A stretch of 22,809 nucleotides of DNA from UBA9676 sp036522155 (lineage in GTDB: Bacteria; Actinomycetota; Actinomycetes; Streptosporangiales; Streptosporangiaceae), in assembly GCA_036522155.1 (NCBI GenBank), contig DATDGI010000322.1, forward strand, positions 1 to 22,809, in the 5' to 3' direction. A program made the position numbers and the translations under genes. Numbering within the stretch: position 1 is the stretch's first letter; each line of letters starts with the position of its first letter. Positions 1 through 8,490 of the stretch are shown here, piece after piece. Under the pieces are notes generated by a model. That model searched no databases, was not told where the DNA came from, and saw only the letters and a list, made by a program, of their open reading frames with translations.

Positions 1-1296
1 CAGCACCTGGCGGACGTCGGGCGTCAGGTACTCGGACACCTTGGCCAGGTCGGCGTCGCTCACGTCTTCGAGCTCACAGTCGTGCACCTGGCACCACACC
101 ACCAGGTGGCCGACCACCTCGTGCGCGACGCGGAACGGGACACCGCGGCGGACGAGCAGCTCGGCCAGATCGGTAGCCAGCGCGAAGCCGGTGCTCGCGC
201 CGGCCGCCAGTCGTTCGGTATGAATCCGCAGTGTGCTTACCAGGCCGGCCAGCGCGGGCAGCACCAGCAGGACCGTGTCCACCGCGTCGAAGACCGGCTC
301 CTTGTCCTCCTGCAGATCCCGGTTGTAGGTCAGCGGCAGGCCCTTGAGCGTGGCCAGCAGCCCGGTGAGGCCCCCGATCAGCCGGCCCGCCTTGCCCCGG
401 GCCAGCTCGGCCACGTCGGGGTTCTTCTTCTGCGGCATGATCGACGAGCCGGTCGCGTAGGCGTCGTCGATCTCCACCCAGCCAAACTCCTGCGACGACC
501 ACAGCACGAGCTCCTCACCGAGCCGGGACAGGTGCACCCCGAGCAGGGCCGCAGCGAAGCAGAACTCGGCCGCGAAGTCCCGGTCGCTGACCGCGTCCAT
601 CGAGTTCGGGGCGGCGCTGTCGAAGCCGAGCTCGGCCGCCACCGCCTCGGGGTCCAGCGGCAGCGAGGAGCCGGCCAGCGCGCCCGCGCCGAGCGGCGAC
701 ACCGCCGCCCGCTTGTCCCAGTCCCGGAACCGGCCGATGTCACGGTTCAGCGCGTGCACGTGGGCGAGCAGCTGGTGGCCGAACACCACCGGCTGGGCGT
801 GCTGCAGGTGGGTCATCCCGGGCGCCGGGCTGTGCACGTGCTCGGCCGCCTGCCCGAGCAGCGCGGTCTGCAGCTCGACCACCCGGGACACGATGAGCCG
901 CACATGATCCCGCAAGTACAGGCGCAGGTCGGTGGCCACCTGGTCGTTCCGGCTGCGGCCGGCCCGCAGCTTGCCGCCGAGCACCCCGACCCGCTCCAGC
1001 AGGCCACGCTCCAGCGCGGTGTGCACATCCTCGTCGCTGGCCGCGGGGCGGAACCGCCCGTCGCGGCAGGCCTGGCCGAGGTCGTCAAGCGCGGCCAGCA
1101 GCCGGGCCAGCTCGGCGTCGTCCAGCAGCCCGGACCGGTTGAGCACCCGGGCGTGCGCGGCCGACGCCAGCAGGTCGTAGGGGGCCAGCCGCCAGTCGAA
1201 CTGGACGCTCACCGAGAGCCGCGCGAGCGCTTCCGCCGGGCCCGATTCGAACCGGCCGCCCCACAGCCGGGTCGGCCTCCGCTCCTGCTCTGCCAC
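1..1296 (-). CDS. argH: Argininosuccinate lyase, 3' end cut by window edge
   Basis: Cleaves argininosuccinate to arginine and fumarate, the last step of arginine synthesis, in the cytosol. 432 codons lie inside the window; the family is about 460-475 residues, so roughly the last 30-45 are missing off the left edge. The fumarase/aspartase superfamily signature GSSIMPQKKN is at residues 283-292 and carries the catalytic serine. An early TRLWGGRF motif and a GGKLRAGRSRNDQ stretch are also typical of ArgH. I chose the GTG at 1296-1294 because AGAGGA (1303-1308) sits six bases upstream and the protein then begins just before the conserved TRLWGGRF. An alternative frame opening at the ATG near 1372 is not the ArgH frame. 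Unlike the other arg genes it does not overlap its upstream neighbour argG but follows a 103-base spacer with an inverted repeat. Confidence 0.97.
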   Translation of the reverse strand, partial: MAEQERRPTRLWGGRFESGPAEALARLSVSVQFDWRLAPYDLLASAAHARVLNRSGLLDDAELARLLAALDDLGQACRDGRFRPAASDEDVHTALERGLLERVGVLGGKLRAGRSRNDQVATDLRLYLRDHVRLIVSRVVELQTALLGQAAEHVHSPAPGMTHLQHAQPVVFGHQLLAHVHALNRDIGRFRDWDKRAAVSPLGAGALAGSSLPLDPEAVAAELGFDSAAPNSMDAVSDRDFAAEFCFAAALLGVHLSRLGEELVLWSSQEFGWVEIDDAYATGSSIMPQKKNPDVAELARGKAGRLIGGLTGLLATLKGLPLTYNRDLQEDKEPVFDAVDTVLLVLPALAGLVSTLRIHTERLAAGASTGFALATDLAELLVRRGVPFRVAHEVVGHLVVWCQVHDCELEDVSDADLAKVSEYLTPDVRQVL

Positions 1297-1320
1297 GGGG
1301 GTTCCTCTCGGAGTCAACTC

Positions 1321-1373
1321 CATGATCCTGAAGGATTCTCGGTGAATATGACGGAAAATCCTTCAGGATCATG
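1321..1373. promoter_or_regulatory. Perfect 17-base inverted repeat in the argG-argH spacer
   Basis: Arms 1321-1337 (CATGATCCTGAAGGATT) and 1357-1373 are exact reverse complements, separated by 19 bases. Each arm also holds its own small dyad, ATCCT-two bases-AGGAT. It is AT-rich for this genome and lies in the only real gap of the arg operon. It could fold as an RNA stem that tunes argH expression or stabilises the upstream message, or be a pair of operator sites for a DNA-binding regulator. There is no U-run, so a classical intrinsic terminator is not supported. Confidence 0.7.
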
Positions 1374-1399
1374 ATGCCCGAAGGCGCGCCGTTGCGGAG

Positions 1400-2602
1400 T
1401 CAGCCGGCGGCGTTGCGGTCGCGCATGGCCGCGACCTTGCTGGGCAGGCCCCACAGCTCGACGAAGCCCTTGGCCAGCCGCTGGTCGAAGGTGTCGCCGG
1501 TGTCGTAGGTGGCCAGCCCGTGGTCGTACAGCGACACCGGGCTGCGGCGGCCGGTGACCACCGCCTGGCCCGCGTGCAGCCGGACCCGGACGTCGCCGGT
1601 CACGTGCCTGGACGCCTCGGCCATGAACACGTCAAGCGCGGACCGGAGCGGGGAGAACCACAGCCCGTCGTACACCAGCTCGGTCCACCGCTGCTCCGCC
1701 TGCCGCTTGAACCGGGACAGGTCGAGCTCCATGCACACGCTCTCCAGCTCGGCGTGCGCCGCGAGCAGGGCGATGGCACCGGGCGCCTCGTAGATCTCCC
1801 GGCTCTTGATGCCGACCAGCCGGTCCTCGACCATGTCCACCCGGCCGACGCCCTGCGCGCCGGCCCGCGTGTTCAGCTCGGTGATCAGCGCCAGCGGCGG
1901 CAGCGGCCGCCCGTCGATCGCGACCGGCACCCCGTCGGCGAAGCTGATCACCAGCTCGTCCGGCTCGCGCGGCTGGCCCGGGTCCTCGGTGTAGGACCAG
2001 ACGTCGTCGTGCGGCGCCTCCCAGATGTCCTCCAGGTGCCCGGTCTCGCAGCTGCGCCCCCACAGGTTCTGGTCGATCGAGTACGGCGACCGGGACGTGA
2101 CGTTGATCGGCAGGCCCTTCTCCTCCGCGAACGCGATCGCCTTGTCCCTGGTCATGCCGGAGTCGCGGACCGGCGCGAGCACCGCCACGTCCGGCGCCAG
2201 CGCGGCCATGCCCACCTCGAACCGGACCTGGTCGTTGCCCTTGCCGGTGCAGCCGTGCGCGACCGCGTCAGCTCCCCGCTCCCCGGCCACCCGGGCCAGG
2301 TGAGTCACGATCAGCGGCCGCGACAGCGCCGAGACCAGCGGATAGCGGCTCATGTACAGGGCGTTCGCGCGCAGCGCGGGCAGGCAGTAGCTGGCCGCGA
2401 ATTCGGCCCGGGCGTCCACCACCTCGGCCGCGGCCGCCCCGCAGGCCAGCGCCCGGTCCCTGACCACGGCCAGGTCCTCGCCGCCCTGGCCGACGTCGAT
2501 CGCGAGCGCGATCACCTCGGCGCCGGTCCGCTCGGCGATCCAGCCGATGGCGACCGAGGTGTCCAGGCCGCCGGAGTACGCGAGCACTACTCGTTCTGTC
2601 AT
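1400..2602 (-). CDS. argG: Argininosuccinate synthase
   Basis: Joins citrulline and aspartate with ATP to form argininosuccinate. The 400-residue length is normal. The N-terminal PP-loop AYSGGLDTSV (about residues 8-17) binds ATP. The central segment with HGCTGKGNDQVRFE and the later SPYSIDQNLWGRSCE are diagnostic of ArgG rather than other PP-loop enzymes. The ATG at 2602-2600 overlaps the argR stop as ATGA, so translation is probably coupled to argR. The product feeds directly into ArgH, the next gene. No frameshift or missing motif was seen. Confidence 0.98.
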   Translation of the reverse strand: MTERVVLAYSGGLDTSVAIGWIAERTGAEVIALAIDVGQGGEDLAVVRDRALACGAAAAEVVDARAEFAASYCLPALRANALYMSRYPLVSALSRPLIVTHLARVAGERGADAVAHGCTGKGNDQVRFEVGMAALAPDVAVLAPVRDSGMTRDKAIAFAEEKGLPINVTSRSPYSIDQNLWGRSCETGHLEDIWEAPHDDVWSYTEDPGQPREPDELVISFADGVPVAIDGRPLPPLALITELNTRAGAQGVGRVDMVEDRLVGIKSREIYEAPGAIALLAAHAELESVCMELDLSRFKRQAEQRWTELVYDGLWFSPLRSALDVFMAEASRHVTGDVRVRLHAGQAVVTGRRSPVSLYDHGLATYDTGDTFDQRLAKGFVELWGLPSKVAAMRDRNAAG

Positions 2603-3150
2603 GTCCGATCCCTTGTCTCTGTCGTTCCTGCGGCTTTCCGCTCGGCCAGGGCCAGCAGCGCCCCGGCTACCTCGCCCCCACCGGCGGGGTCCCTGGTGAT
2701 CACCAGCACGGTGTCGTCGCCGGCCACGGTGCCCAGGACCGGCGCCCAGGCCGCGTGGTCGATGGCCGAGGCGAGCAGCTGCGCTCCCCCGGCCGGGGTG
2801 CGCAGCACCACCAGGTTGGCGCTGGCCTCGGCGCTGAGCAGCAGGTCCCCGGCGGCCCGGGGCAGCGTCCCGGACGGGTGGTCGTCCGCCCCGGCCGGGC
2901 CAGCGGGGCCGGCCAGGCCACCGGGGCCGTCCGGGCCAGCGGGCAGCGCGTAGACCAGTGCCCCGCCCGCCCGCAGCCGGACGGCGCCCAGGTCCTCCAG
3001 ATCGCGGGACAGGGTCGCCTGGGTGACCTTCACCCCCCGCTCGGCCAGCAGTTCGGCCAGTTCTTCCTGCGAGCGAACCTGGGTGCGGGCCAGGATGCCG
3101 GTGATCTGCGCCTGCCGGGCCGCCTTGGTGCCCGGGCTGACCGCGGTCAT
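2599..3150 (-). CDS. argR: Arginine repressor ArgR
   Basis: Arginine-dependent hexameric repressor of arginine biosynthesis. Residues 1-70 form the winged-helix DNA-binding domain, with the recognition segment TQATLSRDLEDLG at 43-55. Residues about 100-170 form the oligomerisation and arginine-binding domain, with the family motif GTVAGDDTVLVI at 140-151. The 183-residue protein is longer than the usual 150-170. The extra length is a Gly-Pro-Ala linker (about 71-89) with six consecutive Gly-X-Y triplets, plus a short charged C-terminal tail. Its start overlaps the argF stop (ATGA) and its stop overlaps the argG start (ATGA). Position inside the operon implies autoregulation through the ARG-box-like sites upstream of argC. 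Confidence 0.96.
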   Translation of the reverse strand: MTAVSPGTKAARQAQITGILARTQVRSQEELAELLAERGVKVTQATLSRDLEDLGAVRLRAGGALVYALPAGPDGPGGLAGPAGPAGADDHPSGTLPRAAGDLLLSAEASANLVVLRTPAGGAQLLASAIDHAAWAPVLGTVAGDDTVLVITRDPAGGGEVAGALLALAERKAAGTTETRDRT

Positions 3151-4070
3151 GACCGCTCCAGCAGCCAGGCCAGCAGCGCCTTCTGCGCGTGCAGCCGGTT
3201 CTCGGCCTCGTCCCAGACCACGCTGGCCGGGCCGTCGATCACGGCGGCGGTGATTTCCTCACCCCGGTGCGCGGGCAGGCAGTGCAGCACCACACAGCCG
3301 GGCCGGGCCAGCGCCAGCTTCTCCTCATCGAGGCGGTACGGCCCCATCGCGGCGGAGCGCGAGCCCTCCTGCCCCTCCTGCCCCATGGATGTCCACACGT
3401 CGGTGGCCAGCGCGTCCGCGTCGGCGCAGGCGGTCTTGGGGTCGGCCGTCACCGTCACCGAGCCGCCGGTGCCGGCCGCGATCGTCCCGGCGGCGGCCAG
3501 CACGGCCGGGTCGGGCCGGAACTGCGGCGGTGCGGCGATCCGCACGTGCAGGCCGGCGGTGGCCCCGCCCAGCAGGAAGGAGTGCGCCATGTTGCCGGAG
3601 CCGTCGCCGAGGAAGGTCAGGGCCGCCCCGGCCAGCCCGCCGCGGGCGGCGCGGATCGTCTGCAGGTCGGCGAGCACCTGGCAGGGGTGGAAGGAGTCGG
3701 TCAGCGCGTTGACCACCGGCACCGAGCTGGCCCGGGCCATAGCGGCCAGGCGGTCCTGGGAGAAGGTCCGCCAGACGATGGCCGCCACCTGCCGGTCAAG
3801 CACCCGCGCGGTGTCCTCGACCGGCTCGCCCCGGCCCAGCTGGGACGCCTGCGCGTCGATGATCAGCGGCTGGCCGCCGAGCTCGGCGATGCCGACCGCG
3901 AACGAGACCCGGGTCCGGGTGGACGGCTTGTCGAACAGGACGGCGACGGTCCGCGGCCCGGCCAGCGGCCGGTGGCCCAACCGGTCCGCCTTCATGGCGT
4001 CGGCCAGGTCAAGCACCTGCGTCTGCTCGGCGGGCGACAGGTCGTCGTCGCGGAGGAAGTGACGTGGCAT
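3147..4070 (-). CDS. argF: Ornithine carbamoyltransferase
   Basis: Converts ornithine and carbamoyl phosphate to citrulline. The 307-residue product has the carbamoyl-phosphate loop STRTR at 50-54, HPCQ at 128-131, and the ornithine-binding HCLPAHRGEE at 263-272 with Cys264, all of which distinguish OTC from aspartate carbamoyltransferase. The open frame extends further upstream to 4289, but the ATG at 4070-4068 gives the standard N-terminus PRHFLRDDDLS and overlaps the argD stop by one base (TGATG). It overlaps argR by four bases at the other end. Catalytic residues appear intact. Confidence 0.97.
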   Translation of the reverse strand: MPRHFLRDDDLSPAEQTQVLDLADAMKADRLGHRPLAGPRTVAVLFDKPSTRTRVSFAVGIAELGGQPLIIDAQASQLGRGEPVEDTARVLDRQVAAIVWRTFSQDRLAAMARASSVPVVNALTDSFHPCQVLADLQTIRAARGGLAGAALTFLGDGSGNMAHSFLLGGATAGLHVRIAAPPQFRPDPAVLAAAGTIAAGTGGSVTVTADPKTACADADALATDVWTSMGQEGQEGSRSAAMGPYRLDEEKLALARPGCVVLHCLPAHRGEEITAAVIDGPASVVWDEAENRLHAQKALLAWLLERS

Positions 4071-5287
4071 CAGGCCTCCCGGGCCGATGGGGTGACGGCC
4101 AGCTCGGCCGTCTCGTCCAGGATGGCCGGCAGCGCGGCCAGGAACCGGTCGGCCTCGCCGGCCGCCAGGATCAGCGGCGGGGCGAGCCGGATCGCGTCCG
4201 GCTGCACGGCGTTCACCAGGAACCCGGCCCGGCGGCAGCCGGCCTCGACCGCCGCCGCGGCCGGCCCGGCCAGCACCGCCGCCAGCCACAGGCCACGGCC
4301 GCGGACCCCGGCGAGCAGCGGATGGCCGGCGGCGGCCAGGCCGGAGGCGAGCCGGCCGCCGACCGCCGCCGCGTGCGCGAGCAGCCCGTCGGACTCGATG
4401 GTGGTGAGCACGGCCAGCGCGGCCGCGCAGGCCACCGGGTTGCCGCCGAACGTGCTGCCGTGATCGCCGTTGGCCAGCGCCTGGCCGGACGGGCCGAGCC
4501 CGATGCAGGCGCCGATCGGCAGCCCTCCGCCCAGCCCCTTGGCCAGGGTGAGCACGTCCGGCCGCGCCCCGTCAGCCTGGTGCGCGAACCAGCCGCCGGT
4601 GCGGCCGATCCCGCTCTGGATCTCATCGATGACCAGCAGCGCGCCGGCCGCGTCGCACAGCTCGCGGGCGGCCGCCAGGTAGCCGGCTGGCGCGGGCACC
4701 ACCCCGGCCTCACCCTGGCACGGCTCAAGGAAGACGGCGGCGCAGTCGGGCCGGACGGCCGCGGCCAGCGCCCCGGTGTCGCCATAGGGAACAAACCGAA
4801 CATCAACCCCGAATGGCCCAAACGGCTGGCGTATCGACTCCTTGCCGGTGAGCGCGAGCGCGCCCATGCTGCGGCCATGGAATCCGCCCTCGGCCGCGAC
4901 CATGACCGGGCGGCCTGGGCCCTGCTGCCGCCGGACCAGCTTGAGCGCGGCCTCGTTCGCCTCGGTACCTGAGTTGGTGAAGAACACCCGGCCGTCCGCG
5001 CCGAGCCGCGCCAGCAGCTGCTCGGCGAGCGCGATCTCGCCCTCGTGCAGGAACAGGTTGGAGGTGTGCGCGATGGCCCGCACCTGCCGGGTGACCGCGT
5101 CGATGACCGCCGGATGGGCGTGGCCGAGCGAGCTGACCGCGATGCCGGCGATCAGGTCGGTATACTCGCGGCCGTCGGCGTCCCAGACCCGGCAGCCCTC
5201 GCCGCGTACCAGCGCCACCGGTGGCGTGCCGTAGTTGCCCATCAGCGCGGCCTCGAACCGGGCCTGGAGTCGCTGCGTGCTGGTCAT
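4070..5287 (-). CDS. argD: Acetylornithine aminotransferase
   Basis: PLP-dependent class III aminotransferase that converts N-acetylglutamate semialdehyde and glutamate to N-acetylornithine; some family members also act in lysine synthesis. The 405-residue product has NSGTEANEAALKLVRR at 105-120 for the cofactor phosphate, the VIDEIQSGIGRTG segment with Asp221 against the pyridine nitrogen, and the Schiff-base lysine in TLAKGLGGGLPIGA at Lys250. The ATG at 5287-5285 overlaps the argB stop (ATGA); the longer upstream open frame to 5557 lies in argB and is rejected. Sits between argB and argF as in other actinomycetes. Confidence 0.97.
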   Translation of the reverse strand: MTSTQRLQARFEAALMGNYGTPPVALVRGEGCRVWDADGREYTDLIAGIAVSSLGHAHPAVIDAVTRQVRAIAHTSNLFLHEGEIALAEQLLARLGADGRVFFTNSGTEANEAALKLVRRQQGPGRPVMVAAEGGFHGRSMGALALTGKESIRQPFGPFGVDVRFVPYGDTGALAAAVRPDCAAVFLEPCQGEAGVVPAPAGYLAAARELCDAAGALLVIDEIQSGIGRTGGWFAHQADGARPDVLTLAKGLGGGLPIGACIGLGPSGQALANGDHGSTFGGNPVACAAALAVLTTIESDGLLAHAAAVGGRLASGLAAAGHPLLAGVRGRGLWLAAVLAGPAAAAVEAGCRRAGFLVNAVQPDAIRLAPPLILAAGEADRFLAALPAILDETAELAVTPSAREA

Positions 5288-6243
5288 GACGGGCTCCCCC
5301 CGGGCACGACCATGGTGCCGATGCCGGAGTCGGTGAAAATTTCCAGCAGCACCGAGTGCGGCCGGCGGCCGTCGAGCACGTGCGCCTGCGGCACGCCGCC
5401 GCGCACCGCGCGCAGGCAGGCTTCCATCTTGGGGATCATGCCGGCGCTGAGGGTGGGCAGCAGCTCGGCCAGTTCCGCCGCGGTGAGCAGGCTGATCACG
5501 TCGGCGGCCGGCCCGCCGTTGCTGGCCGGGCCGTTGCCGGCCGGGCGGCCGGGCCAATCGGGGTACAGCCCCTCCACGTCGGTGAGGACCACCAGCTTGG
5601 CGGCCCCGAGGGCCACCGCCAGCGCCGCGGCCGCGGTGTCGGCGTTGACGTTGTAGACCTCGCCGCCGGCGCCGCGGGCGACGCTGGACACCACCGGTAT
5701 CCGCCCGTCGCCAAGGAGCACCCGCAGCGCCGCCGGATCCACCGTGTCGATCTCGCCGACCTGCCCGATGTCGACGAGTTCGCCGTCCACCACCGCGCCG
5801 CGGCGGCTGGCGGTGAACAGGTTGGCGTCCTCGCCGGACATGCCGACCGCGAACGGCCCGTGCCGGTTGATCAGCCCGACCACGTCCCGGTTCACCTGGC
5901 CGGTCAGCACCATCCGGACCACGTCCATGGTCTCCGGTGTGGTCACCCGCAGCCCGGCGGTGAATGTGCTGGCGATGCCCAGCCGGTCCAGCTGGGCGGA
6001 GATCTGCGGGCCGCCGCCGTGCACGACCACCGGCCGCAGCCCCGCGTAGCGCAGGAACACCACGTCCTGCGCGAAGGCGAGCCGGAGCGGCTGGTCGGTC
6101 ATGGCGTGGCCGCCGTACTTGATGACCACGATCTGGCCGTGGAACCGGTCCAGCCAGGGCAGGGCCTCGATCAAGGTGGCCGCCTTGGCCTGGGCGGCCG
6201 CGGCGTCGGACCGGGGCGGGGCGGGCAGCACGTGCTCGGTCAT
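5284..6243 (-). CDS. argB: N-acetylglutamate kinase
   Basis: Phosphorylates N-acetylglutamate, usually the arginine-feedback-inhibited step. The 319-residue protein has the amino-acid-kinase glycine motifs IKYGGHAM (near residue 41) and VVVHGGGPQIS (near 73), a YNVNADTAAAALA substrate/nucleotide segment, VVLTDVEGLYPDWPG and LSAGMIPKMEAC. The N-terminal helix ahead of the kinase fold (about residues 15-35, LIEALPWLDRFHG) is the extension that arginine-sensitive NAGKs use to form hexamers, so feedback control by arginine is likely but inferred. A short Gly/Pro/Ala/Asn insertion follows DWPG. Overlaps argJ and argD by four bases each. Confidence 0.97.
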   Translation of the reverse strand: MTEHVLPAPPRSDAAAAQAKAATLIEALPWLDRFHGQIVVIKYGGHAMTDQPLRLAFAQDVVFLRYAGLRPVVVHGGGPQISAQLDRLGIASTFTAGLRVTTPETMDVVRMVLTGQVNRDVVGLINRHGPFAVGMSGEDANLFTASRRGAVVDGELVDIGQVGEIDTVDPAALRVLLGDGRIPVVSSVARGAGGEVYNVNADTAAAALAVALGAAKLVVLTDVEGLYPDWPGRPAGNGPASNGGPAADVISLLTAAELAELLPTLSAGMIPKMEACLRAVRGGVPQAHVLDGRRPHSVLLEIFTDSGIGTMVVPGGSPS

Positions 6244-7391
6244 GTCGAGTACGCCGAGTTCTCGTGCACGTAGGCGGCGGTCAGGTCGGTGGTGCGGATG
6301 GTGGCCGCGTGCGGCCCGGCGGACAGGTCGACCGTGATCGTCACGTCCCGTGGCGCCATGTCCACCTTGGCCCGGTCGTCGGCGGCGCAGCCGTTGCGGC
6401 AGACCCAGATGCCGTTGATGGCCACGTTGAGCCGGTCAGGCTCGAACGCGGCGCTGGTGGTGCCGACCGCGGACAGCACCCGGCCCCAGTTGGGGTCCTG
6501 GCCCGCGATCGCGCACTTGAGCAGCGCGGAGCGGGCCACCGCCCGGCCGGCCGCGACCGCGTCGGCCTCGCTGGCGGTGCCGATCACCTCGATCGCGATC
6601 GCCTTGCTGGCCCCCTCGGCGTCGGCCTGCAACTGGCGGGCCAGGTCGGCGCACACCTCGGTGAGCGACCGGGTGAACGCGGCCACGTCCGGCCGGGGGC
6701 CGGCCGCGCCGCTGGCCATCAGCAGCACGGTGTCGTTGGTCGACATGCAGCCATCGGTGTCGAGCCGGTCGAAGGTGACGCTGGACGCGGCCCGGAGCGC
6801 CGTGTCCAGGGCGGCCGGGTCCAGGCCGGCGTCGGTGGTGAGCACGCACAGCATGGTGGCGAGCGCCGGCGCGAGCATGCCCGCCCCCTTGGCCATGCCG
6901 CCGATCGTGTAGCCGCCGGCCCGCTGGAAGGCAATCTTGGCCACGGTGTCGGTGGTCCTGATGGCGTCGGCCGCGGCCAGGCCGCCAGCCCGGGAGGCTT
7001 CGGCCACGGCCGCGTCCACGCCGGGCAGCAGCAGGTCCATCGGGAGCCGCTCGCCGATCAGGCCGGTCGAGCAGACCGCCATCTCCCCGGCCGAGTCGCC
7101 GAGCGCGGCCGCGAGGCGCTCGGCGCTGCGGTGGGTGTCGGCAAAGCCGGCCGGGCCGGTACACGCGTTGGCGCCACCGGAGTTGAGCAGCACCGCCCGG
7201 ACCCGTCCGCCGCGCACCACCTGCTCGGTCCACAGCACCGGCGCGGCCTTGACCCGGTTGCTGGTGAACACGGCCGCGGCGGCGCGGGCGGGCCCGTCGT
7301 TGACCACGACCGCGACGTCCCTGGCGCCGGACGGCTTGAGCCCGGCGGTCACCCCGGCCGCCCGGAATCCCTGCGGCGCGGTGACGCTCAT
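6240..7391 (-). CDS. argJ: Ornithine acetyltransferase / N-acetylglutamate synthase, bifunctional
   Basis: Transfers the acetyl group from N-acetylornithine to glutamate, which recycles acetyl in the cyclic arginine pathway; many ArgJ can also make N-acetylglutamate from acetyl-CoA. The 383-residue precursor has the self-cleavage motif KGAGMLAPALATML (168-181). Cleavage is expected between Ala178 and Thr179, making Thr179 the N-terminal nucleophile of the beta chain. The ATG at 7391-7389 overlaps the argC stop (ATGA) and gives the typical SVTAPQGFRAAGV N-terminus. No argE or argA is visible nearby, consistent with the cyclic pathway. Confidence 0.97.
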   Translation of the reverse strand: MSVTAPQGFRAAGVTAGLKPSGARDVAVVVNDGPARAAAAVFTSNRVKAAPVLWTEQVVRGGRVRAVLLNSGGANACTGPAGFADTHRSAERLAAALGDSAGEMAVCSTGLIGERLPMDLLLPGVDAAVAEASRAGGLAAADAIRTTDTVAKIAFQRAGGYTIGGMAKGAGMLAPALATMLCVLTTDAGLDPAALDTALRAASSVTFDRLDTDGCMSTNDTVLLMASGAAGPRPDVAAFTRSLTEVCADLARQLQADAEGASKAIAIEVIGTASEADAVAAGRAVARSALLKCAIAGQDPNWGRVLSAVGTTSAAFEPDRLNVAINGIWVCRNGCAADDRAKVDMAPRDVTITVDLSAGPHAATIRTTDLTAAYVHENSAYST

Positions 7392-8422
7392 GGGGCGACT
7401 CCATGCGCGGTCAGGCCGGCCGTCTCCGGCAGGCCGAGCATGAGGTTGGCGGCCTGGATGGCCTGCCCGGCGGCGCCCTTGCCCAGGTTGTCCAGGGCCG
7501 CGATCACCACCGCCCGGCCCGCGTGCGGGTCGGCGGCTACCTGCAGCTGGACGGCGTTGGAGCCGGCGGTGGCGGCGGTGGCCGGCCACTGCCCGTCCGG
7601 GAGCACGTGCACGAACGGCTCACGGGCGTAGGCCGCGGCCAGTGCCTCGTGCAGGTCCCCGCGGCCGGGCCCACCGGGGGCCAGGCGGGCCGTGCAGGCG
7701 GCCAGGATGCCGCGCGGCATGGGGGCCAGCAGCGGCGTGAACGAGATCGAGGCCGGCTGCCCGGCCGCCTCGGCCAGCGCCTGCTCGATCTCGGGGGTGT
7801 GCCGGTGCTTGCCGCCCACCTGGTAGGCCGAAACGGCACCCATCACCTCGGTCGCGAGCGGCGCCGCGGGCGGTGTCCGGCCGGCCCCCGAGGTGCCCGA
7901 GGCGGCGGCGATCACGATGTCCTGCGGTTCCGCCAGGCCGGCCGCCAGCAGCGGGGCGAGCGCGATGATCGCGGCGGTGGCGTAGCAGCCCGGGCTGGCC
8001 ACCCGGCGGGCGGCACCGATCCGCTCCCTGGCCCCGGGCAGTTCCGGCAGCCCGTAGGTCCACGTCCCGGCGTGCGGTGTCCGGTAGTAGCGGGCCCACG
8101 CGCCCGGGTCAGCCAGCCGGAAGCTCGCGCTGAAGTCGACGATGGCGGTCTCGCTGGGCAGCGCGGCGGCCAGGCTGCCCGACTCCGCGTGCGGCAGGGC
8201 CAGGAAGACCAGGTCCGCCGCGCCGAGCACGTCCGGGTCGGCCGGCCCGAAGGTGTGACCGGCGAGATCCGGCAGCTGCGGGTGGGCGCTGGTGACCGGT
8301 GCGCCCGCACTGGCATGCGCGGCCACCGGGCCGAGTTCCAGGCCGGGATGGCCCAGGATCAGCCGCAGCAGCTCGCCGCCGGCGTAACCGCTGGCCCCCG
8401 CGACCGCCACCCGGACTCCCAT
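7388..8422 (-). CDS. argC: N-acetyl-gamma-glutamyl-phosphate reductase
   Basis: NADPH-dependent reduction of N-acetylglutamyl phosphate to the semialdehyde. First gene of the arg operon. The 344-residue product opens with the Rossmann loop GASGYAGGE (9-17) and carries the active-site cysteine in SPGCYATAA at Cys146. I place the start at the ATG 8422-8420: a GGGAGGGG ribosome-binding site lies four bases upstream and the following residues match the family start (MGVRVAVAGASGYAGGE). The open frame reaches to 8497 but the extra 25 residues are not ArgC-like and lie in the promoter leader. Promoter and ARG-box-like sites are about 70-105 bases upstream. Confidence 0.97.
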   Translation of the reverse strand: MGVRVAVAGASGYAGGELLRLILGHPGLELGPVAAHASAGAPVTSAHPQLPDLAGHTFGPADPDVLGAADLVFLALPHAESGSLAAALPSETAIVDFSASFRLADPGAWARYYRTPHAGTWTYGLPELPGARERIGAARRVASPGCYATAAIIALAPLLAAGLAEPQDIVIAAASGTSGAGRTPPAAPLATEVMGAVSAYQVGGKHRHTPEIEQALAEAAGQPASISFTPLLAPMPRGILAACTARLAPGGPGRGDLHEALAAAYAREPFVHVLPDGQWPATAATAGSNAVQLQVAADPHAGRAVVIAALDNLGKGAAGQAIQAANLMLGLPETAGLTAHGVAP

Positions 8423-8490
8423 CGCGCCCCTCCCAGTCCTCTCGCCGGGCGCTGCCGCGCACCACGAGCCCGGCCGGCGGTCACCGGCTT

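Noticed and set aside
82..1374. Long plus-strand open frame opposite argH, and similar ones opposite argG, argF, argD, argB, argJ, argC, pheT and pheS
   Set aside because: Antisense frames stay open because of high GC; the products are Arg/Gly/Pro/Ala-rich without domains, and the minus-strand genes are unmistakable.
4071..4289. Longer argF reading frame from 4289
   Set aside because: It runs through the argD 3' end in another frame; the ATG at 4070 gives the standard OTC N-terminus and the one-base overlap typical of this operon.
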